Shown here piece after piece: positions 1 to 6,304 of a DNA stretch of 11,946 nucleotides. Each line of letters begins with the position of its first letter. Within the stretch, counting starts at the first letter, position 1. The stretch covers positions 1 to 11,946 of the forward strand of contig CAKUJN010000063.1 in the NCBI GenBank assembly GCA_934661735.1. The letters are read 5' to 3'. The notes beneath the pieces were generated by a model, which had not been told where the DNA came from, searched no databases, and worked only from the letters and a program-made list of their open reading frames with translations. The DNA is from an uncultured Oscillospiraceae bacterium. GTDB taxonomy: Bacteria; Bacillota; Clostridia; Oscillospirales; Oscillospiraceae. A program made the translations under genes and the position numbers.

Positions 1-813
1 ATCAACGGCCCCGACGGCTATACCGACACGCAGGTCGTCACCGCGCCGACCGTCACGTTTGAGGGTCTGACCTCCGGCGTGGACTATGAAATCATCAACT
101 CCTCGCCGTCGATGCTTCAGGACGGCAAGGCCGTCATCACGCCGACCGTCACGAAGCTGACCGCCCTGAACGTCAGACAGGACGCCGACAGCGGCGACTA
201 TCAGGTCACTTGGAAGTGCGAGGCCGACCCCGCCGAGGACAACTGGACGCTGACCTACAGCGTAAAGGGACTCGACAATGTTGAGCCGGTCACGGTCACG
301 TTGGAAAATCCGGATGGCTACACCATCCCCGCCGACGGCCTTGTGCCGGACGCCGAGTATGAACTGAGCATCGCGCTGGCAACTGGCGAGGCGCTGGAGG
401 GCGTATCCAACAAGGTCACGTTCAAGACGGCGGCGGCCGAAAAATTCAAGCTCTACGGCTTTGACAAGGTCTACATCGGCATGTACCTGCTCCCGACGAA
501 GGAGGACTGGGGCGTCGGCGATCTGACCGTCGCGCGCAGCCGGTACTCGACCGAGGAGCGGCTGGCGTTCGCACTGGAAAGCACGATCGCGCTTCAGGAG
601 AGCGCAGACGAGGTCACAACGCTTCTGGTCATCCGCGACGCGGACGGAAAGATCGTCGATCTCAGCGAAAGCAAAGCCGTCTGGAACGATATGTGGAACG
701 GCAGGCTGATGACAGGCTCGTTCCCCCGCCCCGTTGCGGCGGCCGGCAGCTATACGCTGGATATCTATTTCAACGGACTGTTCGTCATTTCCCAGAGCTT
801 CAGCGTCGATTGA
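1..813 (+). CDS. C-terminal part of a fibronectin-III-like repeat protein (5' end outside window)
   Basis: The frame is open from base 1 and ends with TGA at 811-813, so this is the last 270 residues of a longer protein. I see no convincing start inside the window; a GTG at 79 lies in the middle of a repeat and has no ribosome binding site. Two similar units are visible: one around residues 1-30 (NGPDGYT ... LTSGVDYEI) and one around 50-140 (LENPDGYT ... LVPDAEYELSI). Their alternating beta-strand pattern and the 'aeYeLsi' ending are typical of fibronectin type III folds. Residues 145-270 form a separate C-terminal domain ending in YTLDIYFNG and VISQSFSVD, also predicted all-beta, which I do not recognise. 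Such proteins are usually secreted or surface-bound and the modules act as spacers or binding units. The N-terminus, signal peptide and any catalytic domain are not visible. There are few Cys and no sortase motif at the C-terminus. Confidence 0.8.
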   Translation: MNGPDGYTDTQVVTAPTVTFEGLTSGVDYEIINSSPSMLQDGKAVITPTVTKLTALNVRQDADSGDYQVTWKCEADPAEDNWTLTYSVKGLDNVEPVTVTLENPDGYTIPADGLVPDAEYELSIALATGEALEGVSNKVTFKTAAAEKFKLYGFDKVYIGMYLLPTKEDWGVGDLTVARSRYSTEERLAFALESTIALQESADEVTTLLVIRDADGKIVDLSESKAVWNDMWNGRLMTGSFPRPVAAAGSYTLDIYFNGLFVISQSFSVD

Positions 814-814
814 C

Positions 815-856
815 CGAAAAGCATAAAAAGCGCGCCCGCGGCATTGCCGCGGGCGC
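815..856 (-). terminator. Rho-independent terminator, minus orientation
   Basis: GCGCCCGCGG (832-841), loop CATTG, CCGCGGGCGC (847-856) is a perfect 10-bp GC stem. Read on the minus strand it is followed by GCTTTTTATGCTTTT (the A-rich stretch 817-830 on the plus strand). On the plus strand the stem is followed by TGTGCATG, with no U-tract, so the orientation favours ending the small minus-strand unit rather than the fibronectin-III gene, although a strong GC stem could act on both. Confidence 0.7.
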
Positions 857-858
857 TG

Positions 859-888
859 TGCATGTCAGGCGCTTCTGGCAGACATGCA
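859..888 (-). other. Hairpin downstream of the small peptide ORF
   Basis: TGCATGTC (859-866) and GACATGCA (881-888) are perfect 8-base inverted arms around a 14-nt loop. It stands between the small minus-strand ORF and the terminator stem at 832-856, so a minus-strand transcript would carry two tandem hairpins. It has no U-tract on either strand, so it is not a terminator itself; it may stabilise the 3' end or be a processing site. Confidence 0.4.
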
Positions 889-920
889 AACGCAGACCGT
901 TTTATCAGGGCTGCATCCGC

Positions 921-992
921 TCAGGCGGTTTTCCCGCGGCCCAGACGCGCTGCGCGGCGGAAAAAATCAACGATCAGCAGAATCACCGGCAT
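921..992 (-). CDS. Possible 23-residue small hydrophobic/basic peptide
   Basis: On the minus strand an ATG (990-992) is preceded by GGGAGG (1001-1006) with an 8-nt spacer, as good a ribosome binding site as any annotated gene here has. The frame runs 23 codons to TGA (921-923). The peptide starts MPVILLIVDFF, a short hydrophobic stretch, and continues with a basic tail containing four Arg and one Lys (RRAARLGRGK). It could be a small membrane peptide, a leader peptide or a toxin-like peptide; I do not recognise a family. Downstream on the same strand lie two hairpins, the second followed by a U-rich stretch, so ORF and terminator look like one short transcription unit. A weak promoter candidate is TGGATT (1052-1057), 17 nt, TAGGAT (1029-1034). 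Translation is not proven; a non-coding RNA is the main alternative. Confidence 0.45.
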   Translation of the reverse strand: MPVILLIVDFFRRAARLGRGKTA

Positions 993-1104
993 TGCGAGCA
1001 CCTCCCGTTCCAACAGGTCTTTTGTCCTATCCTACTTCATTCTGTCCGGAAAATCCATTCCGCATCCGTTAAGAAAAAGCACGCACGTTTCCAGAAAAAA
1101 GTAC

Positions 1105-1133
1105 TTTACGAACGCGGCAGTTTGTGGTATCAT
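1105..1133 (+). promoter_or_regulatory. Sigma-A promoter of the small multidrug-export gene
   Basis: TTTACG (1105-1110), 17-nt spacer, TATCAT (1128-1133), with a TG one base ahead of the -10 hexamer (extended -10). It lies 35 nt ahead of the TTG start at 1169, leaving a short leader with the ribosome binding site AGGAGGT at 1156-1162. Confidence 0.65.
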
Positions 1134-1168
1134 GAAGAACCGAAATTCAAGCGTCAGGAGGTAAACCC

Positions 1169-1648
1169 TTGCAGGCAGCCATACATACCATATCCGACGG
1201 CTTTTTCGCGCAGATTCTGTCCGTGTTTCTGACCGCGGCGCTCCCGTTTGTGGAGAACAAGGGCGCGATTATTTTCGCCGCCGCCATGAAAATGAACTGG
1301 TATCTCGCATATGCGTTTACCTGTCTCGGCTCGCTGACGCCGGTTCCGTTTCTTTTGAAGCTCCGCCACAGCGGCCAGCCGCGCGGAAAGCTTATGACGC
1401 ACGTCCAGAAGGCGCTTGACCGCCACGGCGAGATTCTGAAGAAATACGGCCCGTGGGCGCTGTTCTTTCTGGTGTCCATCCCGCTGACGGGCGTTGGATG
1501 CTGGATCGGCTCGATTGTCGCGGACCTTTGCGGCATGGACCGCCGCCGCTCTGCACTGGCCATCGCGTGCGGCACGCTTGTCTCCGGCATTATCATGACG
1601 CTCAGCGTCTATGGACTCATCGGCGGCATCGCTTATCTGTTCCGCTAG
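1169..1648 (+). CDS. Small multidrug export-family integral membrane protein (COG2426-like)
   Basis: This 159-residue protein has the size and pattern of the putative small multidrug export family (Pfam Sm_multidrug_ex, COG2426). An N-terminal hydrophobic helix (about residues 12-27) is followed by 'LPFVENKGAIIFAAA' (re-entrant or second segment, with the acidic E/N/K/G motif of the family), a third segment around 43-62 with GSLTPVPFLL, a basic cytoplasmic loop (65-92), and two C-terminal segments (about 94-118 and 130-157) including GCWIGSIVADLCGM. The transport role is a family annotation and substrates are not known. The start is TTG at 1169 because AGGAGGT (1156-1162) sits 6 nt upstream; an ATG start would remove the first helix. 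The stop TAG (1646-1648) lies inside the CTAG bordering the MITE, and it would also be present without the element, so this gene looks intact. It has its own promoter and appears monocistronic. Confidence 0.8.
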   Translation: MQAAIHTISDGFFAQILSVFLTAALPFVENKGAIIFAAAMKMNWYLAYAFTCLGSLTPVPFLLKLRHSGQPRGKLMTHVQKALDRHGEILKKYGPWALFFLVSIPLTGVGCWIGSIVADLCGMDRRRSALAIACGTLVSGIIMTLSVYGLIGGIAYLFR

Positions 1649-1810
1649 GGTGTATCTGAAAACTCCCAACGCACCCGGACAGCGGGTCTTTTTGCGGTGC
1701 GCCGCGTCATTTTTCCTTGAAATACGTCAGTATTCCTGCGAAAAAATGTCTTGCGCAACGTAAAAATCCCTCGCTGCCGGTCACATCGTGAGTTTTCAGA
1801 TACACCCTAG
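1645..1810. mobile_element. Foldback MITE (non-autonomous transposable element) with CTAG target duplication
   Basis: The 21 bases at 1645-1665 are the exact reverse complement of 1790-1810. If the palindromic outermost CTAG (1645-1648 and 1807-1810) is a 4-bp target duplication, the element is 1649-1806 (158 bp) with 17-bp terminal repeats GGTGTATCTGAAAACTC. The interior is an imperfect palindrome too: left-arm blocks such as GTCTTTTTGCG and GTCATTTTT pair with right-arm CGTAAAAATCC and AAAAAATG, leaving a loop of about 25 nt near 1718-1740. There is no transposase frame. Short length, perfect ends, foldback structure and absence of coding capacity define a MITE. A CTAG-type 4-bp duplication is known for part of the IS5 family; a TA duplication with ends GGGTGT is the alternative reading. 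The mobilising transposase is not in the window. Confidence 0.8.
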
Positions 1811-2365
1811 GGAAAACAGCGCCGAGGCGGCGATTTCAAGCCGGAACGTGCGGTCAAACCGTGCTTTTGCAAGGACGGTCTGCGCCGCAATGCCGAGGCA
1901 CCAGACTGCCGCGGTGCATAGCACGGCCCACACCTCCGGTCTTGGAACCGCAAGCAGGCGCAGCAGCGCGAAAAGCAGCGACTGCATCACAAATCTCTGC
2001 GGAAGCTCCATAATCGCGCCGCCTGCGCACCAGCGGAGCAGCGCGCTGCCACAAAGGCGGACTCTCGAAGCGTCCTGACGAACGATCCACGCGGAGAGGG
2101 CGGCTGCCGCCAGCGCGGCCGCGCCGGCACATATCACATTCTCCGTGCTCAGCGGCGCGGCCGGAATCGGACCGGTCAGAAAAAGCACCGCCGCGGCAAA
2201 CGGAAGCGCCGCCGGAAGCGGCGCAAAAAGCATCAGCGTCGGGCGCTTTTTCAGCAGCGCCGAAAAAAGCGCGCAAAGTCCAAACCACGCACCGCAGACC
2301 GTAAAGCCCGCGGCAAGACACAGAAAAATCGAAAGCGCGGGCGGAAGCGAGCCGTGCGCCGTCAC
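1796..2365 (-). CDS. Multi-pass membrane protein, C-terminus cut at the MITE (possible CPBP-like remnant)
   Basis: The 189 residues are mostly hydrophobic, with about six membrane segments (roughly 10-36, 45-64, 76-94, 115-139, 144-164, 174-187). E120-LPQ-R124 inside a hydrophobic segment resembles motif 1 (ExxxR) of CPBP/Abi intramembrane proteases. About 35 residues later, where CPBP proteins carry FxxxH, there is WCLGI, which lacks the His. The final segment, IAASALFSLG, resembles the start of the last CPBP helix but breaks off. I give the CPBP idea about one chance in three. The last four residues (LGCI) and the TGA (1796-1798) come from CTAG plus the MITE terminal repeat, so the natural C-terminus is lost. 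The GTG start (2363-2365) overlaps the stop of the DeoR gene in GTGA, which implies translational coupling; no separate strong ribosome binding site is seen. Confidence 0.6.
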   Translation of the reverse strand: MTAHGSLPPALSIFLCLAAGFTVCGAWFGLCALFSALLKKRPTLMLFAPLPAALPFAAAVLFLTGPIPAAPLSTENVICAGAAALAAAALSAWIVRQDASRVRLCGSALLRWCAGGAIMELPQRFVMQSLLFALLRLLAVPRPEVWAVLCTAAVWCLGIAAQTVLAKARFDRTFRLEIAASALFSLGCI

Positions 2366-3129
2366 TTCTTCGGATAGAGCAGGGCAATACCCCTGTCACG
2401 GAAATACTGCTGCCACGCCTCGGAGGGACAGACGTTTGTAATGACGACGTCGATTTTATCCAGCGGCGCGATTTCCACAAACGACACCTTGTCGAACTTC
2501 GTGCCGTCCAGAACCAGAATCCGCTGCTTCGCGGCGCGCATCATGGCCTGCTTGGTCTGGGCGTGGAACTCGCTGGAGTCGGTGATGCCGGCCTCCGGAT
2601 CGATGCCCTTGCAGGAGAGAATGACCTTGTCCACATGGAACGAACGCAGCATTTCCAGCGTCTGGTTCCCGATCAGCGCAAGCGATTCCGGCTTCAGCCG
2701 CCCGCCGGTTAACATAATTGTCCAGCCCTCGACGTTTGCAAGCTCCGCGACCAACTCGACGGAGTTGGTGATCAGCGTCAGGGCCTTTTTCTCCTTCAGA
2801 CGCTTTGCGACATACAGCGAGGTGGAGCTGTCGTCCAGCATCAGATGGTCGCCGTCCTCCACCAGCTGGCTGGCAAGCTCGGCAATCAGATTCTTCGCCT
2901 CGACGTTCGTCTTGTTCCGGATGGTATAGGACAGGTCGGTCTTGGTGCTGTTGCCCCAGATGGCGCCGCCGTAGGTCTTGGTGGCGTAGCCCTCCTTTTC
3001 CAGCTTGTCCAGATCGCGCCGGATCGTCTCCTCCGTGACGCCGTAATGGGTGGCCAGCTCGCTGACCAGAACGCGCTGCTCGGCGCGCAGCTTGCCCAGA
3101 ATTTCATTTTTCCGCTCGATTGCCAGCAT
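2362..3129 (-). CDS. DeoR/GlpR-family transcriptional regulator
   Basis: This 255-residue protein has full DeoR-family length. Residues 1-57 form the winged helix-turn-helix with the family signature (ERKNEILGKL ... VSELATHYGVTEETIRRDLDKLEKEG). Residues 75-235 form the sugar-phosphate-sensing (DeoRC) domain: 'HLMLDDSSTSLYVAKRL' carries the Asp/Ser/Thr cluster of the ligand site, 'LTLITNSVELVAEL' and 'MLTGGRLKPESLALIG' are conserved, and 'SCKGIDPEAGITDSSEFHAQTKQAM' is the C-terminal signature. Such proteins usually repress sugar or nucleoside genes and release DNA on binding a phosphorylated sugar; the effector here is unknown. The ATG start (3127-3129) has GGAAGTGA upstream. It shares an operon with the membrane protein at 1796-2365 and is divergent from the acyltransferase pair, so those genes are its nearest candidate targets, with autoregulation likely. 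Confidence 0.92.
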   Translation of the reverse strand: MLAIERKNEILGKLRAEQRVLVSELATHYGVTEETIRRDLDKLEKEGYATKTYGGAIWGNSTKTDLSYTIRNKTNVEAKNLIAELASQLVEDGDHLMLDDSSTSLYVAKRLKEKKALTLITNSVELVAELANVEGWTIMLTGGRLKPESLALIGNQTLEMLRSFHVDKVILSCKGIDPEAGITDSSEFHAQTKQAMMRAAKQRILVLDGTKFDKVSFVEIAPLDKIDVVITNVCPSEAWQQYFRDRGIALLYPKK

Positions 3130-3151
3130 ATGAAATCACTTCCAGTTCGTA

Positions 3152-3180
3152 GTTGTTGGAATCCCACATAAAACAACAAC
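3152..3180. promoter_or_regulatory. Possible autoregulatory operator of the DeoR gene
   Basis: GTTGTT (3152-3157) faces AACAAC (3172-3177, repeated in frame to 3180), an inverted hexamer pair just downstream of the DeoR -10 and over the expected transcription start. The position suits a repressor. The arms are simple repeats, so chance is not excluded. Confidence 0.3.
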
Positions 3181-3209
3181 ATTATAGCATGAATACCGCT
3201 GAAACGCAA
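3181..3209 (-). promoter_or_regulatory. Promoter of the DeoR operon
   Basis: On the minus strand TTGCGT (3204-3209), 17-nt spacer, TATAAT (3181-3186), with TGC directly before the -10 (extended -10). This is the best consensus -10 in the window and lies about 50 nt from the DeoR start codon. Confidence 0.75.
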
Positions 3210-3225
3210 GCCGCTATATTTCGTT

Positions 3226-3244
3226 TGTACGCCGCAGGCGTACA
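3226..3244. promoter_or_regulatory. 19-bp palindrome in the divergent control region
   Basis: TGTACGCC, GCA, GGCGTACA forms perfect 8-bp arms around a 3-nt centre. It lies upstream of the DeoR -35 and about 90 nt upstream of the acyltransferase -35, where a dimeric regulator could act on both sides. A competing inverted pair GCAGGCG (3234-3240) / CGCCTGC (3250-3256) overlaps it. No U-tract follows, so it is not a terminator. Confidence 0.4.
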
Positions 3245-3335
3245 TTTTGCGCCTGCTCTGCGCGGCGCTGGAAAAGGCGGAAAAAATTACATGCCCAGCC
3301 GAGGCAAAATTTGTGGGAATTTGGCGAAAAATGTC

Positions 3336-3364
3336 TTGCAAATGAAAAGCGCTTCTGATAGATT
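3336..3364 (+). promoter_or_regulatory. Promoter of the MBOAT-DHHW operon
   Basis: TTGCAA (3336-3341), 17-nt spacer, TAGATT (3359-3364), with TG one base before the -10. The spacer contains the 8-bp palindrome AAGCGCTT (3347-3354), which could be an operator. The leader to the ATG at 3425 is about 55 nt and AT-rich. Confidence 0.55.
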
Positions 3365-3424
3365 AAATATGTTCTTATGTTAATGTTTTATGTAAATTGA
3401 TTTTTTCTGCCGGAGCGTTGTGCC

Positions 3425-4831
3425 ATGGTCTTTTCCAGTCTGACTTTTCTGTATCTGTTCCTGCCGCTTTGCATTCTGCTGTACTTTCTGATGCCCAATA
3501 TCCGCGCGAAAAACGCGGTTCTGCTGGCGTTCAGTATCCTGTTCTACGCCTGGGGCGAGCCGGTCTATGTCTTTTTGATGGTCGCCATGGCGCTGGTCAA
3601 CTGGGCAGTCGGTCTGCTGATGGAGCAGCGTGCGAAAAAGCCGCTTCTGGTGCTGGCGCTGGTGTTCGACATCGGGTGTCTTGCAGTATTCAAATACGCA
3701 GGTTTCCTGATTGAAAATCTCAACGCCCTCGGCCTTTCGATTCCCGTGCCGCAGATCGCGCTTCCCATCGGCATTTCGTTTTTCACGTTCCAGATTCTCT
3801 CCTATGTGGTGGACGTCTACTGGGGCAAGGTCGGCGTTCAGCGCTCGTTTGCGCTGTTTCTGCTGTATGTGTCGCTGTTCCCGCAGCTGATTGCCGGACC
3901 CATCGTCCGCTATGCCGACGTGGAGCAGCAGATGGCGCGGCGGAAAACCGACATGGAGGCCGTTTTCCGCGGCTTTACGCGCTTTTGCATCGGCCTTGCG
4001 AAAAAGGTCCTGCTGGCCGATTACGCGGGCAAGGCCGCGTCCCAGCTTCTGGACGGCAATCTGACCGCGCAGAGCACGGCGGGCATGTGGCTTGGCGTGC
4101 TGCTGTACATGTTCCAGATTTACTTTGATTTCTCCGGCTATTCTGACATGGCCATCGGCATGGGACATATTTTCGGCTTCCGCTATCCGGAAAACTTCAA
4201 TCTGCCGTATATGGCCGGCTCCATCACCGACTTCTGGCGGCGCTGGCATATTTCTCTCAGCACGTTCTTCCGCGATTATGTCTACATCCCGCTGGGCGGC
4301 AACCGGAAGCACGTCTATCTGAATCTGGCAATTGTCTGGACGCTGACGGGCCTGTGGCACGGCGCAAGCTGGAACTTTGTGCTGTGGGGCGTGTACTTCC
4401 TCGTGCTTCTGACGTTTGAACGGCTTATGAAGGAGCAGCTGCGCCGGATACCGCGCGTGGTGCGCTGGCTTGTCACGCTGGTGCTGGTCCTGATCGGCTG
4501 GAATATCTTCTATTTCACGGACACGGCGCGGCTGGGACAGAGCTTTTCCGTCCTGTTCGGCGCGCGCGGCGCCGGCTTTACCAACGATCAGACGCGTATG
4601 GCGTTTGTCAACAGTCTGCCGCTGCTGCTGGCATGTGCGGTCGGCAGCACGCCCGTTCCGCGGATGGTCGGCGGGGGACTTGCGATTCTGTGCGCCGGAA
4701 AGACGCGCGACGGCGTCAAGCAGCGTGTGTATGTGATTGTGACGTATGTGTTCGACGTGCTTCTGCTGGCGCTTTCCACCATCGCGCTGGTCGGCACGAC
4801 GTTCAACGCGTTTTTGTACCTGCGGTTCTGA
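3425..4831 (+). CDS. MBOAT-family O-acyltransferase (AlgI/PatA/DltB-like)
   Basis: A 468-residue polytopic membrane protein of normal MBOAT length. It opens with the typical 'MVFSSLTFLYLFLPLCILLYFLMP' helix, here interrupted only by its start (residues 1-24). Conserved family blocks follow: LPIGISFFTFQILSYVVD (about 113-130), LFPQLIAGPIVRY (151-163), FDFSGYSDMAIGMG (235-247), ITDFWRRWHISLSTFF (267-282, with invariant His275) and LTGLWHGASWNF (308-318, with the putative catalytic His312). The family transfers acyl groups, usually acetyl, across the membrane to polysaccharides, peptidoglycan or teichoic acids. The acceptor cannot be told here. The DHHW protein gene starts 12 nt downstream, the standard partner arrangement, which favours polysaccharide O-acetylation over DltB-type alanylation, since no dltA/dltC is present. 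GGAG (3412-3415) supports the ATG start. Confidence 0.93.
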   Translation: MVFSSLTFLYLFLPLCILLYFLMPNIRAKNAVLLAFSILFYAWGEPVYVFLMVAMALVNWAVGLLMEQRAKKPLLVLALVFDIGCLAVFKYAGFLIENLNALGLSIPVPQIALPIGISFFTFQILSYVVDVYWGKVGVQRSFALFLLYVSLFPQLIAGPIVRYADVEQQMARRKTDMEAVFRGFTRFCIGLAKKVLLADYAGKAASQLLDGNLTAQSTAGMWLGVLLYMFQIYFDFSGYSDMAIGMGHIFGFRYPENFNLPYMAGSITDFWRRWHISLSTFFRDYVYIPLGGNRKHVYLNLAIVWTLTGLWHGASWNFVLWGVYFLVLLTFERLMKEQLRRIPRVVRWLVTLVLVLIGWNIFYFTDTARLGQSFSVLFGARGAGFTNDQTRMAFVNSLPLLLACAVGSTPVPRMVGGGLAILCAGKTRDGVKQRVYVIVTYVFDVLLLALSTIALVGTTFNAFLYLRF

Positions 4832-4843
4832 GGAGGGTATGTC

Positions 4844-6289
4844 ATGAAAAAGCTGTATACCATCCTGCTGGCGGCCGTGCTGGCGGTCATGCTGGCAATC
4901 GGCGTGATATCTCTGGTGGACAAAGACCCGACGTTTTCCGAATCCGAGAACAAAAAGCTGGCCGCGCGGCCGGAATTCACACTCTCCGGACTCCTGGACG
5001 GGAGCTTCATCTCCGCGTTTGAGACGTATTATTCCGACACGTTTCCCATGCGCGAGTCGCTGCTCAGGCTCAACCGCACCATGAACAGATTCTATTATTA
5101 TTCCGGTACAGACGAGGACAGCGTCCTGATCATCTCCGGCCCGAGCGGCGCGGAGCTTGGCGGACAGTCGCTGGATGCGACGCAGGCGGCGCAGGAGCCG
5201 CAGACGGACGCGGCCGCGCAGCAGCCCTCCGGCGGGGAAACCGTGCCGGACGAGCCGGCGCAGCCGGTCAGCGGCGATGAGCAGCCCGAGCAGCCGGCGC
5301 AGGACGATCCTCCCGCCGACGAGCCGGAGCAGCCGCCCGAGTTGGACACACCGGCGGAATCCGACGCGCAGTGGGCGGGCAACGTCATCGTTGTCGGCAC
5401 GCGCGCGATGGAAATCCCCTCCGGCAGCGAGGAGATCATGGCACACTATGCGCAGGCGGTCGACAACCTCGACAGCGCCATGCCCGACGTGCGCACATTC
5501 TCTCTGGTCACGCCGAACGGCGGCGAATTCTACTCGCCCGAGAGCATGCATACCGGCGTGCACAGCCAGAAGAGCATGATCGACTACTGCTATTCCCAGA
5601 TGCAGGACTCCATCGTCACGGTCGACGCCTACACGGCGCTGCGCGACCACGCGGACGAGTATATCTACTTCCGTACCGACCACCACTGGACGCAGCTCGG
5701 CGCGTACTACGCCTATACGGCGTTCTGCAAGGCGGCGGGCTTTGACGCGGTGCCGCTGGACGAGTTCCAGACGGGCACCTATGACCGCTTTGTCGGTTCG
5801 ATGTACACCTTTACCTCCGGCTATCCGCAGAGCCAGACGCTCTATGACAATCCGGACTATCTGACCTATTATCTGCCCGTCTATGAGACGCACGCAAAAT
5901 ATTATGCCAGCTCCGCGCTGGAAAACGGCGTGGAGGTGAGCGTGGTCTATACGGGCCTGTCCGATTCGACCTCCAACAAGTATCTCTGCTTCATCGGCGG
6001 CGATACGCCCGTCTGCGTCATCGACTCGGCGGCCGAGGGCGGAACGTGCATGGTTCTGAAGGAGTCCTACGGCAACGCCTTCGTCCCGTTCCTGACCAGC
6101 CACTACAGCAGAATCATCGTGATCGATCCGCGCGAATTCAACCGCGACGGCAAGCCCTCGCTCGATCTGACGGCCTTTGCCGCCGAGCAGGGCGTGGACG
6201 ATCTGATTGTAATCAACTATCCCTATATGATCAACAACACCGCCTATATCGCGTGGCTGAACCGTCTGGTCGGCGCGGACGGCGGCTGA
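4844..6289 (+). CDS. DHHW/AlgX-like SGNH-type acetylation partner protein
   Basis: A 481-residue protein with one N-terminal membrane anchor (about 5-25), so the body is probably outside the cell. 'DKDPTFSESENKKLAARPEFTLSGLLDG' and 'FETYYSDTFPMRESLLRLN' (residues 26-77) are the usual N-terminal signature of DHHW-family (Pfam DHHW, AlgJ/AlgX-like) proteins. The name-giving D279-H280-H281-W282 is present, followed by TQLGAYYAY. The SGNH-like Ser is probably S408 in 'VLKESYGNAFVPFL', and 'IIVIDPREF' follows. These proteins act with an MBOAT partner to O-acetylate secreted or wall polysaccharides. Residues about 103-177 are an acidic Pro/Gln/Glu/Asp/Ala-rich insertion with no Lys or Arg, placed before 'NVIVVGTRAMEI'. 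The ribosome binding site AGGAGGG (4831-4837) overlaps the stop of the upstream gene. A strong terminator follows. Confidence 0.9.
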   Translation: MKKLYTILLAAVLAVMLAIGVISLVDKDPTFSESENKKLAARPEFTLSGLLDGSFISAFETYYSDTFPMRESLLRLNRTMNRFYYYSGTDEDSVLIISGPSGAELGGQSLDATQAAQEPQTDAAAQQPSGGETVPDEPAQPVSGDEQPEQPAQDDPPADEPEQPPELDTPAESDAQWAGNVIVVGTRAMEIPSGSEEIMAHYAQAVDNLDSAMPDVRTFSLVTPNGGEFYSPESMHTGVHSQKSMIDYCYSQMQDSIVTVDAYTALRDHADEYIYFRTDHHWTQLGAYYAYTAFCKAAGFDAVPLDEFQTGTYDRFVGSMYTFTSGYPQSQTLYDNPDYLTYYLPVYETHAKYYASSALENGVEVSVVYTGLSDSTSNKYLCFIGGDTPVCVIDSAAEGGTCMVLKESYGNAFVPFLTSHYSRIIVIDPREFNRDGKPSLDLTAFAAEQGVDDLIVINYPYMINNTAYIAWLNRLVGADGG

Positions 6290-6304
6290 GCGCAATACCG
6301 GATC

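Noticed and set aside
693..1232. Overlapping plus-strand frames across the 3' end of the first gene and the following gap
   Set aside because: They cross a GC hairpin and a promoter, are Arg/Pro/Cys-rich and lack ribosome binding sites.
1645..1810. The inverted repeat read as an ordinary bidirectional terminator
   Set aside because: The arms are 21 bp, about 125 bp apart, bordered by identical CTAG, and overlap coding sequence of the minus-strand gene; a transposable element explains this better, though the transcript may still fold.
3342..3358. Catabolite-control (cre) site in the acyltransferase promoter
   Set aside because: Only the core AAAAGCGCTT matches; the outer consensus positions fail, so I keep it only as a small palindrome.
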